A DNA stretch of 64,000 nucleotides from Streptomyces sp. GSL17-111 (GTDB lineage: Bacteria; Actinomycetota; Actinomycetes; Streptomycetales; Streptomycetaceae). Position numbers and translations under genes: made by a program. Position 1 is the first letter of the stretch. Each line of letters begins with the position of its first letter. Below the pieces are notes generated by a model, which saw nothing but the letters and a program-made list of their open reading frames with translations, made no database searches and was not told where the DNA came from. Positions 45,379 through 53,374 of the stretch are shown here, in pieces. The stretch covers positions 1,797,001 to 1,861,000 of the forward strand of contig NZ_JBAJNS010000001.1 of NCBI RefSeq assembly GCF_037911585.1. The letters run 5' to 3'.

Positions 45379-47439
45379 GTGAGACCACGCCGCCACCTCG
45401 CCCTGACCGCGGTCGCGCTGACCGCCCTCCTCCTCGCCCTCGTCGCGGGCGCCGCCGCGCCACCGGGCGCCCGGGCGGCCGACGGCGTCCCGTGGTACGA
45501 GCCCGTCGACCGGCCGACGCCCGACTCCCGGGTCAACGTCACCGGTGAACCCTTCACCGGCACGGACGCCGACGGCGACGTGCGCGGCTACGTCGACGCG
45601 CACAACCACCTGATGTCCAACGAGGGTTTCGGCGGCCGTCTCATCTGCGGCAAGCCGTTCTCCGAGGAGGGCGTCGCGGACGCGCTCAAGGACTGCCCCG
45701 AGCACTACCCGGACGGCAAGGGCGCCATCTTCGAGAACCTCACGGCCGACCCGGACTGGCACCACGATCCCGTGGGCTGGCCGACGTTCAAGGAGTGGCC
45801 GACGCACAAGTCGCTCACCCACCAGCAGAACTACTACGCGTGGGTGGAGCGTTCGTGGCGCGCGGGACAGCGCGTGATGGTGACCGACATGGTCTCCAAC
45901 GGCGTCATCTGCTCCATCTACTTCTTCAAGGACCGGGGCTGCGACGAGATGGAGTCCATCCGGCTCCAGATCGAGAGGACCTACGCCCTGCAGACCTACG
46001 TCGACGACATGTACGGCGGCCCCGGCAAGGGCTGGTTCCGCATCGTCACCGACGCCGGGCAGGCGCGCGAGGTCATCGAGGACGGCAAGCTGGCCGTCGT
46101 CCTGGGCGTCGAGACGTCCGAACCGTTCGGCTGCAAGCAGGTCCTCGACCTCGCGCGGTGCGACCGGGAGGACATCGACCGCGGCCTGGACGAGCTGTAC
46201 GACCTGGGCGTGCGCAGCATGTTCCTGTGCCACAAGTTCGACAACGCCCTGTGCGGTGTGCGGTTCGACTCCGGCACGCAGGGGACGATCATCAACATCG
46301 GCCAGTTCCTGTCGACCGGCACCTGGTGGACCACCGAGGAGTGCCGGGGGCCGCAGCAGGACAACCCCATCGGGACGGCCGACGTCCCGCAGTTCGAGGC
46401 GATGCTGCCGCCGGGGGTGGGCGTCCCCGCCTACGACGAGGGCGCACGGTGCAACACACGCGGGCTGACGCGGCTCGGCGAGTACGCCCTCGACGGGCTG
46501 ATGGAGCGCGGCATGATGGTCGAGATCGACCACATGAGCGTGAAGGCGGCCGGGCGGACGCTGGACATCCTGGAGTCGGTGGACTACCCGGGCGTGCTCT
46601 CCACGCACAGCTGGATGGACCGCGACTGGTCCGAGCGGGTCTACCGGCTCGGCGGCTTCATCGCCCAGTACGCCCACGGCAGCGAGCACTTCGTGAACGA
46701 GGCCCGGACGGGAGCGGATCTCCGCGAGGAGTACGGCAAGGGCCTGGGCATCGGCGCCGACATGAACGGCGTCGGGGGCTGGCCGGCGCCGCGCGGCGCC
46801 GACGCCCCGGACCCGGTGACCTACCCCTACCGCAGCGTCGACGGCGGTTCGCTCCTGGACCGGCAGGTCACGGGCGAACGGACCTGGGACGTCAACGTGG
46901 ACGGCGGCGCGCACTACGGGCTGCTGCCGGACTGGATCGAGGACATGCGCCGGATCGGTGGGGAGGACGTCGTCGGGGACCTCTTCGACGGAGCCCAGTC
47001 CTACCTCGACACCTGGAACGCGACGCAGGGGCACGACCGGGCCGCCGACCTGGCCGAGGGGGCCACGGCGACGGCCAGTTCGACGGAGTGGAGCCTCTTC
47101 GGACGCTTCGCACCGGACCGCGCGGTCGACGGCGACACGGGCACCCGCTGGGCCAGCCGCTGGGAGGAGGGCCAGTGGCTGAGCCTGGACCTCGGCGCGC
47201 CCCGCACGGTGGGCCGGGTCGTGCTGGACTGGGAGCGGGCCCACGCGAGCGGATACCGGATCGAGGTGTCGGACGACGGCACGGACTGGCGCGCCGTGTG
47301 GTCGACGCGGGCGGGCTCCGGTGGCGTCGAGACCGCGCGCTTCGACCCCGTCCGCGCCCGGCACGTCCGGGTGTACGGCACCGAACGGGCGACGCGGTAC
47401 GGGCTCTCGCTGCACGAGGTCTCCGTCCACGCCCGCTGA
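45379..47439 (+). CDS. Secreted amidohydrolase/renal-dipeptidase-like protein with discoidin domain
   Basis: 686 residues from GTG 45379 (GGGAG upstream). Signal peptide about 1-33 ending ARAADG. Residues 60-545 look like a metal-dependent TIM barrel: DAHNHLM gives the first His-x-His, VVLGVETSEPFGC an acidic ligand, MVEIDHMS and LSTHSWMD further ligands and GADMNG a late Asp. This resembles membrane dipeptidase (M19) and related amidohydrolases; exact substrate unknown. Residues 550-686 are an F5/8 type C (discoidin, CBM32-like) domain (ATASSTEWSLF, GTRWASRW, WLSLDLGAPRTVGRVVL), probably binding cell-wall or extracellular sugar. It is exported and has its own promoter. Confidence 0.78.
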   Translation: MRPRRHLALTAVALTALLLALVAGAAAPPGARAADGVPWYEPVDRPTPDSRVNVTGEPFTGTDADGDVRGYVDAHNHLMSNEGFGGRLICGKPFSEEGVADALKDCPEHYPDGKGAIFENLTADPDWHHDPVGWPTFKEWPTHKSLTHQQNYYAWVERSWRAGQRVMVTDMVSNGVICSIYFFKDRGCDEMESIRLQIERTYALQTYVDDMYGGPGKGWFRIVTDAGQAREVIEDGKLAVVLGVETSEPFGCKQVLDLARCDREDIDRGLDELYDLGVRSMFLCHKFDNALCGVRFDSGTQGTIINIGQFLSTGTWWTTEECRGPQQDNPIGTADVPQFEAMLPPGVGVPAYDEGARCNTRGLTRLGEYALDGLMERGMMVEIDHMSVKAAGRTLDILESVDYPGVLSTHSWMDRDWSERVYRLGGFIAQYAHGSEHFVNEARTGADLREEYGKGLGIGADMNGVGGWPAPRGADAPDPVTYPYRSVDGGSLLDRQVTGERTWDVNVDGGAHYGLLPDWIEDMRRIGGEDVVGDLFDGAQSYLDTWNATQGHDRAADLAEGATATASSTEWSLFGRFAPDRAVDGDTGTRWASRWEEGQWLSLDLGAPRTVGRVVLDWERAHASGYRIEVSDDGTDWRAVWSTRAGSGGVETARFDPVRARHVRVYGTERATRYGLSLHEVSVHAR

Positions 47440-47458
47440 CGGTCGGGCAGGGCCCGCG

Positions 47459-47501
47459 CCCGTCCGCCGGACCGGGCCCGCACCCGTCCGCCGGACCGGG
47501 C
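47459..47501. repeat. Two direct copies of a 19-base GC-rich unit
   Basis: CCCGTCCGCCGGACCGGGC at 47459-47477 and 47483-47501, 24 bases apart. Each copy is partly self-complementary, so the pair may act as the terminator between the two convergent genes. Confidence 0.7.
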
Positions 47502-47511
47502 ACCGTGGCCG

Positions 47512-48726
47512 TCAGAGGAAGGCGTGCCCCTCGCCCCGGTAGGTGGGGACGGCCGTCACCCCGCCGTCCTCGTCCACGAGGTGCAACGTCTCGACGTGCT
47601 CGCACAGTTCACCGGCCTTGGGGTGCCGGAACCAGACGCGGTCCCCGATCCGGAGCCCGGCCGCCCCCGGGCCGGTGAGCGGCGTCTGCACCTCCCCGGC
47701 CCCCTCGGCCGCCAACAGGCCCAGCCCGCGCGGCCAGACCGGGGTGGGCAGCCGGTCGCGGCCCGGCGGCCCGGAGGCCACCCAGCCGCCGCCGAGCACC
47801 GTGGCGTGGCGGGGCGAGGGGCGGCGTACGACGGAGAGCACGAAGTAGGCGGCCGGGCGCGGGGTGAAGCGCGTGTAGTGGTCGAAGAGGGCCGGGGCGA
47901 ACAGTCCGGACCCGGCGGCCACCTCCGTCACGGCGTCCTCGGCGGCCGTCAGCTCCACGCTCCCCGTGCCGCCTCCGTTGACGAACTCCAGCGGCGCGAC
48001 GGCCCGGACGGCCGCCACGGCGGCCGCCCTGCGGCCCGCCAGCTCCCGGGCCGACACCTGCTGCACGGCGCGCACGCCGAACCGGGCCGGGCCGGGCCGG
48101 TCGTCCCCGATGCCGGCTATCTGCCCCTCGTAGGCCATCACTCCGACCAGCGTGAACCGCGGATGCGCGACGACGGCCCGGGCGAGCCGGGCGGCGTCGC
48201 CCGGGGTGTGGACGGGCGAGCGGCGGGCGCCGACGTGGACGCGCCCCCCGGCGAGCCGGAGGGAGGCGTCGAGCTCCAGGCACACCCGCAGCGGCGGACC
48301 GCCCCGCCCGACGGCGGAGGCGGTGAACTCCAGGTGCTCCCGGCTGTCGACCATGAGCGTGACCCGGGACGCGAGCCGCTCGTCGGCGGCCAGGCGCCGC
48401 AGGGCCGTGCGGTCGACCGTCGGGTAGCCGACGACGACGTCGTCGACCTCACCGGCCAGCCACAGCGCCTCGGGCAGCGTGAACGCCAGGACGCCGTGCA
48501 CACCGGGCAGCGCGAGGACGCGGCGCATCACCTCCCGGCAGCGCACGGACTTGCTGGCCACCCGGATCGGCGTGCCGCCGGAGCGGCGGAGCAGGTCGGC
48601 CGCGTTGGCGCGCAGGGCGGCGAGGTCGACCACGGCGTACGGGGTCTCCAGCGCGTCGGTCGCCGCGCGCAGCCGCGCGGGCCCGGAGGCGGGGGTGGAT
48701 CGGATGGTCGGCGTCACGTCGGGCAC
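47512..48726 (-). CDS. Fold-type III PLP enzyme (amino acid deaminase/aldolase family)
   Basis: 404 residues. The N-terminal alanine-racemase-like barrel has the PLP lysine in IRVASKSVRC near residue 58, after TPYAVVDLAALRANA. The C-terminal domain (LSVVRRPSPRHATVLGGGW, GDRVWFRHPKAGELCEH) has the His and Cys of the metal site seen in D-threonine aldolase and D-serine dehydratase. So it probably acts on a D-amino acid with a beta-hydroxyl group; the family is annotated as amino acid deaminase/aldolase. The start GTG 48726 has a weak ribosome site. A palindrome lies 30 bases upstream. Cytoplasmic. Confidence 0.83.
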   Translation of the reverse strand: MPDVTPTIRSTPASGPARLRAATDALETPYAVVDLAALRANAADLLRRSGGTPIRVASKSVRCREVMRRVLALPGVHGVLAFTLPEALWLAGEVDDVVVGYPTVDRTALRRLAADERLASRVTLMVDSREHLEFTASAVGRGGPPLRVCLELDASLRLAGGRVHVGARRSPVHTPGDAARLARAVVAHPRFTLVGVMAYEGQIAGIGDDRPGPARFGVRAVQQVSARELAGRRAAAVAAVRAVAPLEFVNGGGTGSVELTAAEDAVTEVAAGSGLFAPALFDHYTRFTPRPAAYFVLSVVRRPSPRHATVLGGGWVASGPPGRDRLPTPVWPRGLGLLAAEGAGEVQTPLTGPGAAGLRIGDRVWFRHPKAGELCEHVETLHLVDEDGGVTAVPTYRGEGHAFL

Positions 48727-48755
48727 AGGGTGAGCATGTCCCAGGGCCCGGACTA

Positions 48756-48767
48756 GGTCAAGTGACC
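48756..48767. promoter_or_regulatory. Operator-like palindrome GGTCA-N2-TGACC upstream of the PLP enzyme gene
   Basis: Perfect five-base arms, GGTCA AG TGACC, with TTGG/CCAA-type flank on one side, 30-41 bases before the start codon. Same core as in the promoter at 45324-45335. Confidence 0.5.
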
Positions 48768-48771
48768 AAGA

Positions 48772-51159
48772 CTACTGTCCGGATGGTCCCGGGACGGCGC
48801 TGCGCCCCTCCTCCGAGCGGGCGGGACGCGCGTGGCCGATGTCCTGGTAGCGCGGCGTCTCCAGGCCGAACGCCCCGGCGTTGCCGAGCGACCGCGCGAC
48901 GGCCACCAGCTGCGGCGGCTGGAAGAGCGGAATCGATCCGGCGGCCGCCCACACGCGGGCGTCGATCCGCCGGATCAGCTCCTCGCGCTCCTCGTCGTCG
49001 AGCTCGGTGACCGCCTGCTCGAAGAGCTGGTCGACCTGGTCCGTGCCGACCCGGGTGAAGTTCTGCTCGATCAGGAGCGATCCGTCGGGGGACGCCACCG
49101 GCTTGGCGAAGATCGGCCGGGTGTCCGTCGCCGGGTAGGCCGTCGCCGGCCATCCGTACAGCGCCAGGTCGAAGTCGCCCGAGGCCAGGTGGTCCTGGAG
49201 GAAGGCACCGTCCGGCACCCGGGTCACCTCCACCCCGACGCCCACCCGCTGGAGCATCGCGATGATCCGCTCACCGGTGCGGCGGATCTGCTCGGAACCG
49301 TCCCCGGCCGGGAGCACCATGCGCAGCTCCAGCTCCCGACCCTCCTTCAGACGCAGCAGGTTGGCCTCGGCGTGCAGCAGTGTGTCCAGCGCGTCGGTCG
49401 CCTCGGCCGCCGCCGCCAGCGACTCCTCGGCCGCCTCGGCGAGCTCCTTCGCCTCCTTCCCGCCCTTCTTCTTCGCCGCCTTCGCGGCCCGGGCGTCCGC
49501 GTGGGCGGCCTGCCGCAGAACGGCGGCGCGACCGCGCTCGGAGCTGCTGGCCACCCCGGTGAACGCCGGAGCCCGCACCGGTGGAGCGGCCCCGGCCCGC
49601 CGCGCGTCGTCGTCCTCGGTGCCGTTCTTGGCGGTGTCGGCATCGGCTTGGGCGGCGGCGTCGGAGCCGGTGCCGTCCTCGGTGGACGGGACGGCCGGGC
49701 CGCCCTTCCACCCCGCCTCGGCCAGCAGGCCGGACGCGGAGGCCCTGGTCGCCTCCCCGACGGCAGCGCTGTTGTCGTGATAACCGGCCTGGTCGTACAT
49801 CCGGAGGTGGCTCCCCAGCGCCCGCACCGGCAGCCCCGCCGGGCGGTGCACGGCCCGGGCCAGGGCCTCCCGGTCCAGCGCCTGGGCGACGGCCCGGCGG
49901 ACCCGTTCGTCCTGCAGCGGTCCGGAGGTCCCGTTCAGGGCCAGCTGCACGTAGGACGGCGCGTAGGCCCGCCGCACGGTGTACCGCCGGAGCCGCTCCC
50001 GCTCCTCGGCCGCGTCGGCGGCCTCCTCGGCCTCCTTCTCCTTCTTGTCGACCCCGTCCGCGCCGTCCTTCTCCCCGGCGTCCTTCTCGTCCTTGTCCGC
50101 CTTCTCGGTCTTCTCGTCCTCGGCCTTCTCTTCCTTCGCTTCCTTCTCGGCCGCCTTCTCCTCGTCCTTCTCGGCCTCCTCGTCCTTCTCGGCCTCCTCG
50201 GCCTCCTCGCCCGCCTTCGCGTCGTCGGAGGCCGTGCCGCGCGCCTGGGCCTCCGCCGTCGCCGCGCCGGCGGCCTTCGCGATGCGGTCGGCCACCGGCT
50301 GCCTGATCTCCGCGATGTCCAGCTCACCGGCGGCCAGCGCGGCGCCGCGCTCGGCCGTGGGCACGGCCTTGAGGACGAGGGAGTCCAGCTTGGCGCGGTC
50401 GCCCCACCAGGCGTTGTTCCGCTCCAGCGTGACGGTGTCGGCCCCGGGGTCGAGCGTGCCGCCCTTGACGGTGAAGGGACCGGCGGAGACGGGGAGCTTC
50501 GTACGGGAGGTCGTGTTGAACGCCTTGGGCTCGCCCGTGACGGACTCGGGGTAGAGCGGTGTGAAGAGGGAGCGCCAGTCGGCGTAGGGGCGGGCGAAGG
50601 TGACCTTGACCTCACCGTCCTCCTCCCCGGGCTCGACCTTGTGGATGCGGTCGTAGCCCGCGCCGCGCGCCGCCCAGTACCCGCCGTCACCGCCGCCGAG
50701 GGCGTTCCACTGGGCGGCGAAGTCGGCGGCCGAGAGCCGGGTGCCGTCGCTCCAGCGGGCCTTCGGGTTCAGCCGGTAGACGACGACCTGCTGCGGTTCC
50801 CGTTCGGCGACCTCGGCGGACTCCAGGTAGTCCGTGTTGAGCTGGGGACGACCCCGGCTGTCCAGCGTGAACAGCGCCGGGAGGGTGGCTCCGGCGATCC
50901 GGTCCGTCGCCGCGTTGGCGTCGTCCTGGTAGGCGTTGAGCGTGACGGGCGCGGCGTCGACGGCCCAGCGCAGGGTGCCCCCGAAGCGGACCTGTCCCCG
51001 CTCCGCCAGGGAGAGGTCGCGGGCCGAGCCGCTCTTGCCCTCGCTCGGATCCTCCTCGCCGCTGCACCCGGCCAGCAGCGGGGCCAGCAACAGGCCTGCG
51101 GCGAGCACGGTCGCCGTCCTGCGCCCGGGAGCGGATGCGATGGCTGGCACGGGTGGCAT
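48772..51159 (-). CDS. LpqW-like family 5 substrate-binding lipoprotein with charged insertions
   Basis: 795 residues, about 150-200 longer than the family. Signal peptide with lipobox LAGC (Cys32). GTLRWAVDAAPVTLNAYQDD, FARPYADWRSLFTPLYPES and LPVSAGPFTVKGG resemble mycobacterial LpqW, which helps control lipoarabinomannan synthesis rather than peptide import. Two insertions interrupt the fold: about 311-389, almost only Glu, Lys, Asp and Ala, and about 487-608, Ala/Lys/Asp-rich and likely helical. No permease or ATPase genes follow, so it is not part of a normal importer. LpqW also neighbours typA in mycobacteria, which supports the identity. ATG 51159 with GGAGG. Confidence 0.82.
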   Translation of the reverse strand: MPPVPAIASAPGRRTATVLAAGLLLAPLLAGCSGEEDPSEGKSGSARDLSLAERGQVRFGGTLRWAVDAAPVTLNAYQDDANAATDRIAGATLPALFTLDSRGRPQLNTDYLESAEVAEREPQQVVVYRLNPKARWSDGTRLSAADFAAQWNALGGGDGGYWAARGAGYDRIHKVEPGEEDGEVKVTFARPYADWRSLFTPLYPESVTGEPKAFNTTSRTKLPVSAGPFTVKGGTLDPGADTVTLERNNAWWGDRAKLDSLVLKAVPTAERGAALAAGELDIAEIRQPVADRIAKAAGAATAEAQARGTASDDAKAGEEAEEAEKDEEAEKDEEKAAEKEAKEEKAEDEKTEKADKDEKDAGEKDGADGVDKKEKEAEEAADAAEERERLRRYTVRRAYAPSYVQLALNGTSGPLQDERVRRAVAQALDREALARAVHRPAGLPVRALGSHLRMYDQAGYHDNSAAVGEATRASASGLLAEAGWKGGPAVPSTEDGTGSDAAAQADADTAKNGTEDDDARRAGAAPPVRAPAFTGVASSSERGRAAVLRQAAHADARAAKAAKKKGGKEAKELAEAAEESLAAAAEATDALDTLLHAEANLLRLKEGRELELRMVLPAGDGSEQIRRTGERIIAMLQRVGVGVEVTRVPDGAFLQDHLASGDFDLALYGWPATAYPATDTRPIFAKPVASPDGSLLIEQNFTRVGTDQVDQLFEQAVTELDDEEREELIRRIDARVWAAAGSIPLFQPPQLVAVARSLGNAGAFGLETPRYQDIGHARPARSEEGRSAVPGPSGQ
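49993..50229 (-). repeat. Low-complexity coding repeat (Glu/Lys-rich insertion)
   Basis: Repeated units of the CTTCTCGTC / CTCCTCGGC kind on the plus strand, coding EKDEE- and EKAEDEK-type repeats (residues 311-389 of the LpqW-like protein). Such tracts change length by slippage. Confidence 0.8.
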
Positions 51160-51312
51160 GGCGATCTACCTCCGGGAGCTGACCCGACAAGCCGACTAGT
51201 GCGATGGACGGCTCATCACATCTTTCAGAGGCCATCGAACGGCGCGTCAGCTCACACGCGGCGCAGACACGGCGCCGCGCGGGGCAAGCCCACCCGAGTG
51301 GACGCGTCCGGC

Positions 51313-51348
51313 GGTGCCGCACGCGCTCCCTCAGCCCGGGGCGGCACC
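51313..51348 (-). terminator. Hairpin after the first SpoIIE phosphatase gene
   Basis: Eight-base-pair stem (51313-51320 with 51341-51348) with a 20-base loop, immediately downstream of the stop at 51351. Confidence 0.45.
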
Positions 51349-51350
51349 CG

Positions 51351-53177
51351 TCACAGCATGGGGTAGGCGTCCAGCATCGCGTCCAGGGCGTCCGGCGGTT
51401 TGGGGCCGCCGTCGTGCGGCAGGGAGAGTTCGAACCAGACGGCCTTGCCGCCCGGAGTCCGCCGACTGCCCCATCCGGCGGAGAGCAGCTCCACGAGCTG
51501 GAGGCCCCGGCCCCCCTCGTCCGTGTCGCGGGCCCGTCGTCGGCGCGGCTGCACGGGGCTGGTGTCCCAGACCTCGCACACGAGCGTGCGCTCCATGAGC
51601 AACCGGAGCCGGATCTCGCCCGAACCGTGCCGCAGCGCGTTGGTGACCAGCTCGCTCACCAGCAGCTCGGTGGTGTCGGTGAGCCCGTCCAGGTGCCAGT
51701 CGGCGAGCTGGGCGCAGGCCAGGTCGCGGGCGCGGGCGACCGAACGGGCCGCCGAGGGCAGCCGCCAGTCGCCCACGGCGGACGGCGGCAGCCCCTGCAC
51801 GCGGGCGAGCAGCAGGGCCACGTCGTCGTCCCCCTGCGGCGCCCCGTTGCCCGCCAGCACCCGGTCGCAGATGTCCTCCAGCGGTCGGTCGGCGTCGGTG
51901 AGGGCCTGCCGCAGCCGCAGCAGCCCGACGTCCAGCGACTGGTCGCGGGACTCGACCAGCCCGTCCGTGTAGAGGGCGAGCAGCGCGCCGTCGGGGAGTT
52001 CGACGTCGATCTGCTCGAAGGGCTCGCCCCCCACCCCGAGCGGCAGTCCACCCGGCCCCTCCAACAGCAGCGGCGGACCACCCCCGCCCTCCCGGCCCTC
52101 GGACGGCTCGACGAGCACGGGCGGGACGTGCCCGGCGTTGGCGAAGGTGCAGCGGCGCGAGACGGGGTCGTAGACGGCGTACACGCAGGTGGCGAGATAG
52201 ACCTCGCCCAGGTGGTCGGGGTTGTCCAGCGGGCCGCCGCGCCGCCGGTAGGGGTTGCCGCCCAGGCCCCGGGCGATCTCGTCGAGCCGCTCCAGCACCT
52301 CCGCCGGCTCCAGGTCCAGCAGGGCGAGGGTGCGGACGGCGGTGCGCAGCTCGCCCATCGTCACGGCGGCCCGCAGCCCGCGCCCCATGACGTCCCCGAC
52401 GACGAGGGCGGTGCGGTGCCCGGGGAGCTCGATGACGTCGAACCAGTCGCCGCCGACCTCGGTGGCGGCGGTGCCGGGACGGTAGCGGCAGGCGATGTCG
52501 AGCCCGGCGGCCTCGGGGTCGCCCGGGGGCAGCAGGCTGCGTTGCAGTATCAGGGCGCGTTCGTGCTCGCGCCGGTACAGGCGGGCGTTGTCGATGCAGA
52601 CGGCGGCCCGCGCGGCGAGCTCGGCCGCCAGGGCGGCGTCCCGCTCGCCGAAGCGTTCGCTGCCCTTGGCGCGGGAGAACTGGGCCACCCCCAGGACCTG
52701 GTCGCGGGCCACCATGGGCACCGCCAGCGTCGAGTGGACGACCAGCCCGAACGGCCGTGTGCCGCGCGCCTCTTCGGGCTCCGCCGGGCCGGCCGGGGGC
52801 ACCGGGCGCACCCGTGCCGTGCGCAGGGCCGCCGCGCAGGGCGACTCGAAGGCGAACCGGTGCGTCGCGCCGAGCGGCACGTTGTCGGGGTGGGCGCCCT
52901 CGCCCACGGCACCGACGGCGCTGGCGAGCGCGACCCGCCGCAGCGGTGCGCTGCCCTCGCCGCCACGGCCGGGCCGGGACTCCTCCCCCGCGAGCACCGC
53001 CTCGTACAGGTCGACGGAGGCCAGGTCGCAGAACTGCGGCACGGCGACGTCGAGCAACTCCCGCGCGGTCCGCTCCAGATCGAGCGAGTTGCCGATACGG
53101 GCACCGGCGGCGTTGAGCAGGGCAAGGGCTCGGCGTACGTCGTCAGGCTTCCCCGTCTCGACTGGCATGTCGCTCAA
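51351..53177 (-). CDS. SpoIIE-family PP2C phosphatase with GAF and ATPase domains
   Basis: 608 residues from TTG 53177, which has GGAAGG seven bases upstream; ATG 53168 is the alternative. Order: GAF domain (about 10-195, LFDLASV-like FCDLASVDLYEAV and SRAKGSERFGERDA), SpoIIE serine phosphatase (about 205-430, EVGGDWFDVIELPG and VVGDVMGRGLRAA, with Asp pairs for Mn), and an HATPase_c anti-sigma-kinase-like domain (about 475-590, LLVSELVTNALRHG and DEGGRGLQLV). This layout can both dephosphorylate and phosphorylate anti-anti-sigma factors in partner-switching control. No partner antagonist is in the window. Soluble. Confidence 0.92.
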   Translation of the reverse strand: MSDMPVETGKPDDVRRALALLNAAGARIGNSLDLERTARELLDVAVPQFCDLASVDLYEAVLAGEESRPGRGGEGSAPLRRVALASAVGAVGEGAHPDNVPLGATHRFAFESPCAAALRTARVRPVPPAGPAEPEEARGTRPFGLVVHSTLAVPMVARDQVLGVAQFSRAKGSERFGERDAALAAELAARAAVCIDNARLYRREHERALILQRSLLPPGDPEAAGLDIACRYRPGTAATEVGGDWFDVIELPGHRTALVVGDVMGRGLRAAVTMGELRTAVRTLALLDLEPAEVLERLDEIARGLGGNPYRRRGGPLDNPDHLGEVYLATCVYAVYDPVSRRCTFANAGHVPPVLVEPSEGREGGGGPPLLLEGPGGLPLGVGGEPFEQIDVELPDGALLALYTDGLVESRDQSLDVGLLRLRQALTDADRPLEDICDRVLAGNGAPQGDDDVALLLARVQGLPPSAVGDWRLPSAARSVARARDLACAQLADWHLDGLTDTTELLVSELVTNALRHGSGEIRLRLLMERTLVCEVWDTSPVQPRRRRARDTDEGGRGLQLVELLSAGWGSRRTPGGKAVWFELSLPHDGGPKPPDALDAMLDAYPML

Positions 53178-53374
53178 CGCCGCCCCTTCCCGTTGTGCGG
53201 AACGTCCCCGAACGTCCCGTCGTCGTGCTGTGCCGCCGCGGGCGAGCGGCACCGACAGAAGTGTGGCACTCCGTCGGCCGTCGCGGGACGGGTTGTCGGG
53301 TGCCGCCCCTGCGCCGGCCGTGCCGCGCGGGCCCCGCCGGTGGAGGGCGGCGCTCCCCGCCTGCTGCTTGACTC

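Noticed and set aside
49993..50229. CRISPR-like or tandem DNA repeat array
   Set aside because: The repeats are short, in frame and coding for Glu/Lys; there are no spacers.
48832..51366. Long plus-strand frame opposite the LpqW-like gene with Leu/Val-rich blocks that look like membrane helices
   Set aside because: The hydrophobic runs are the complement of the Glu/Lys repeats; there is no ribosome site or homologue pattern.
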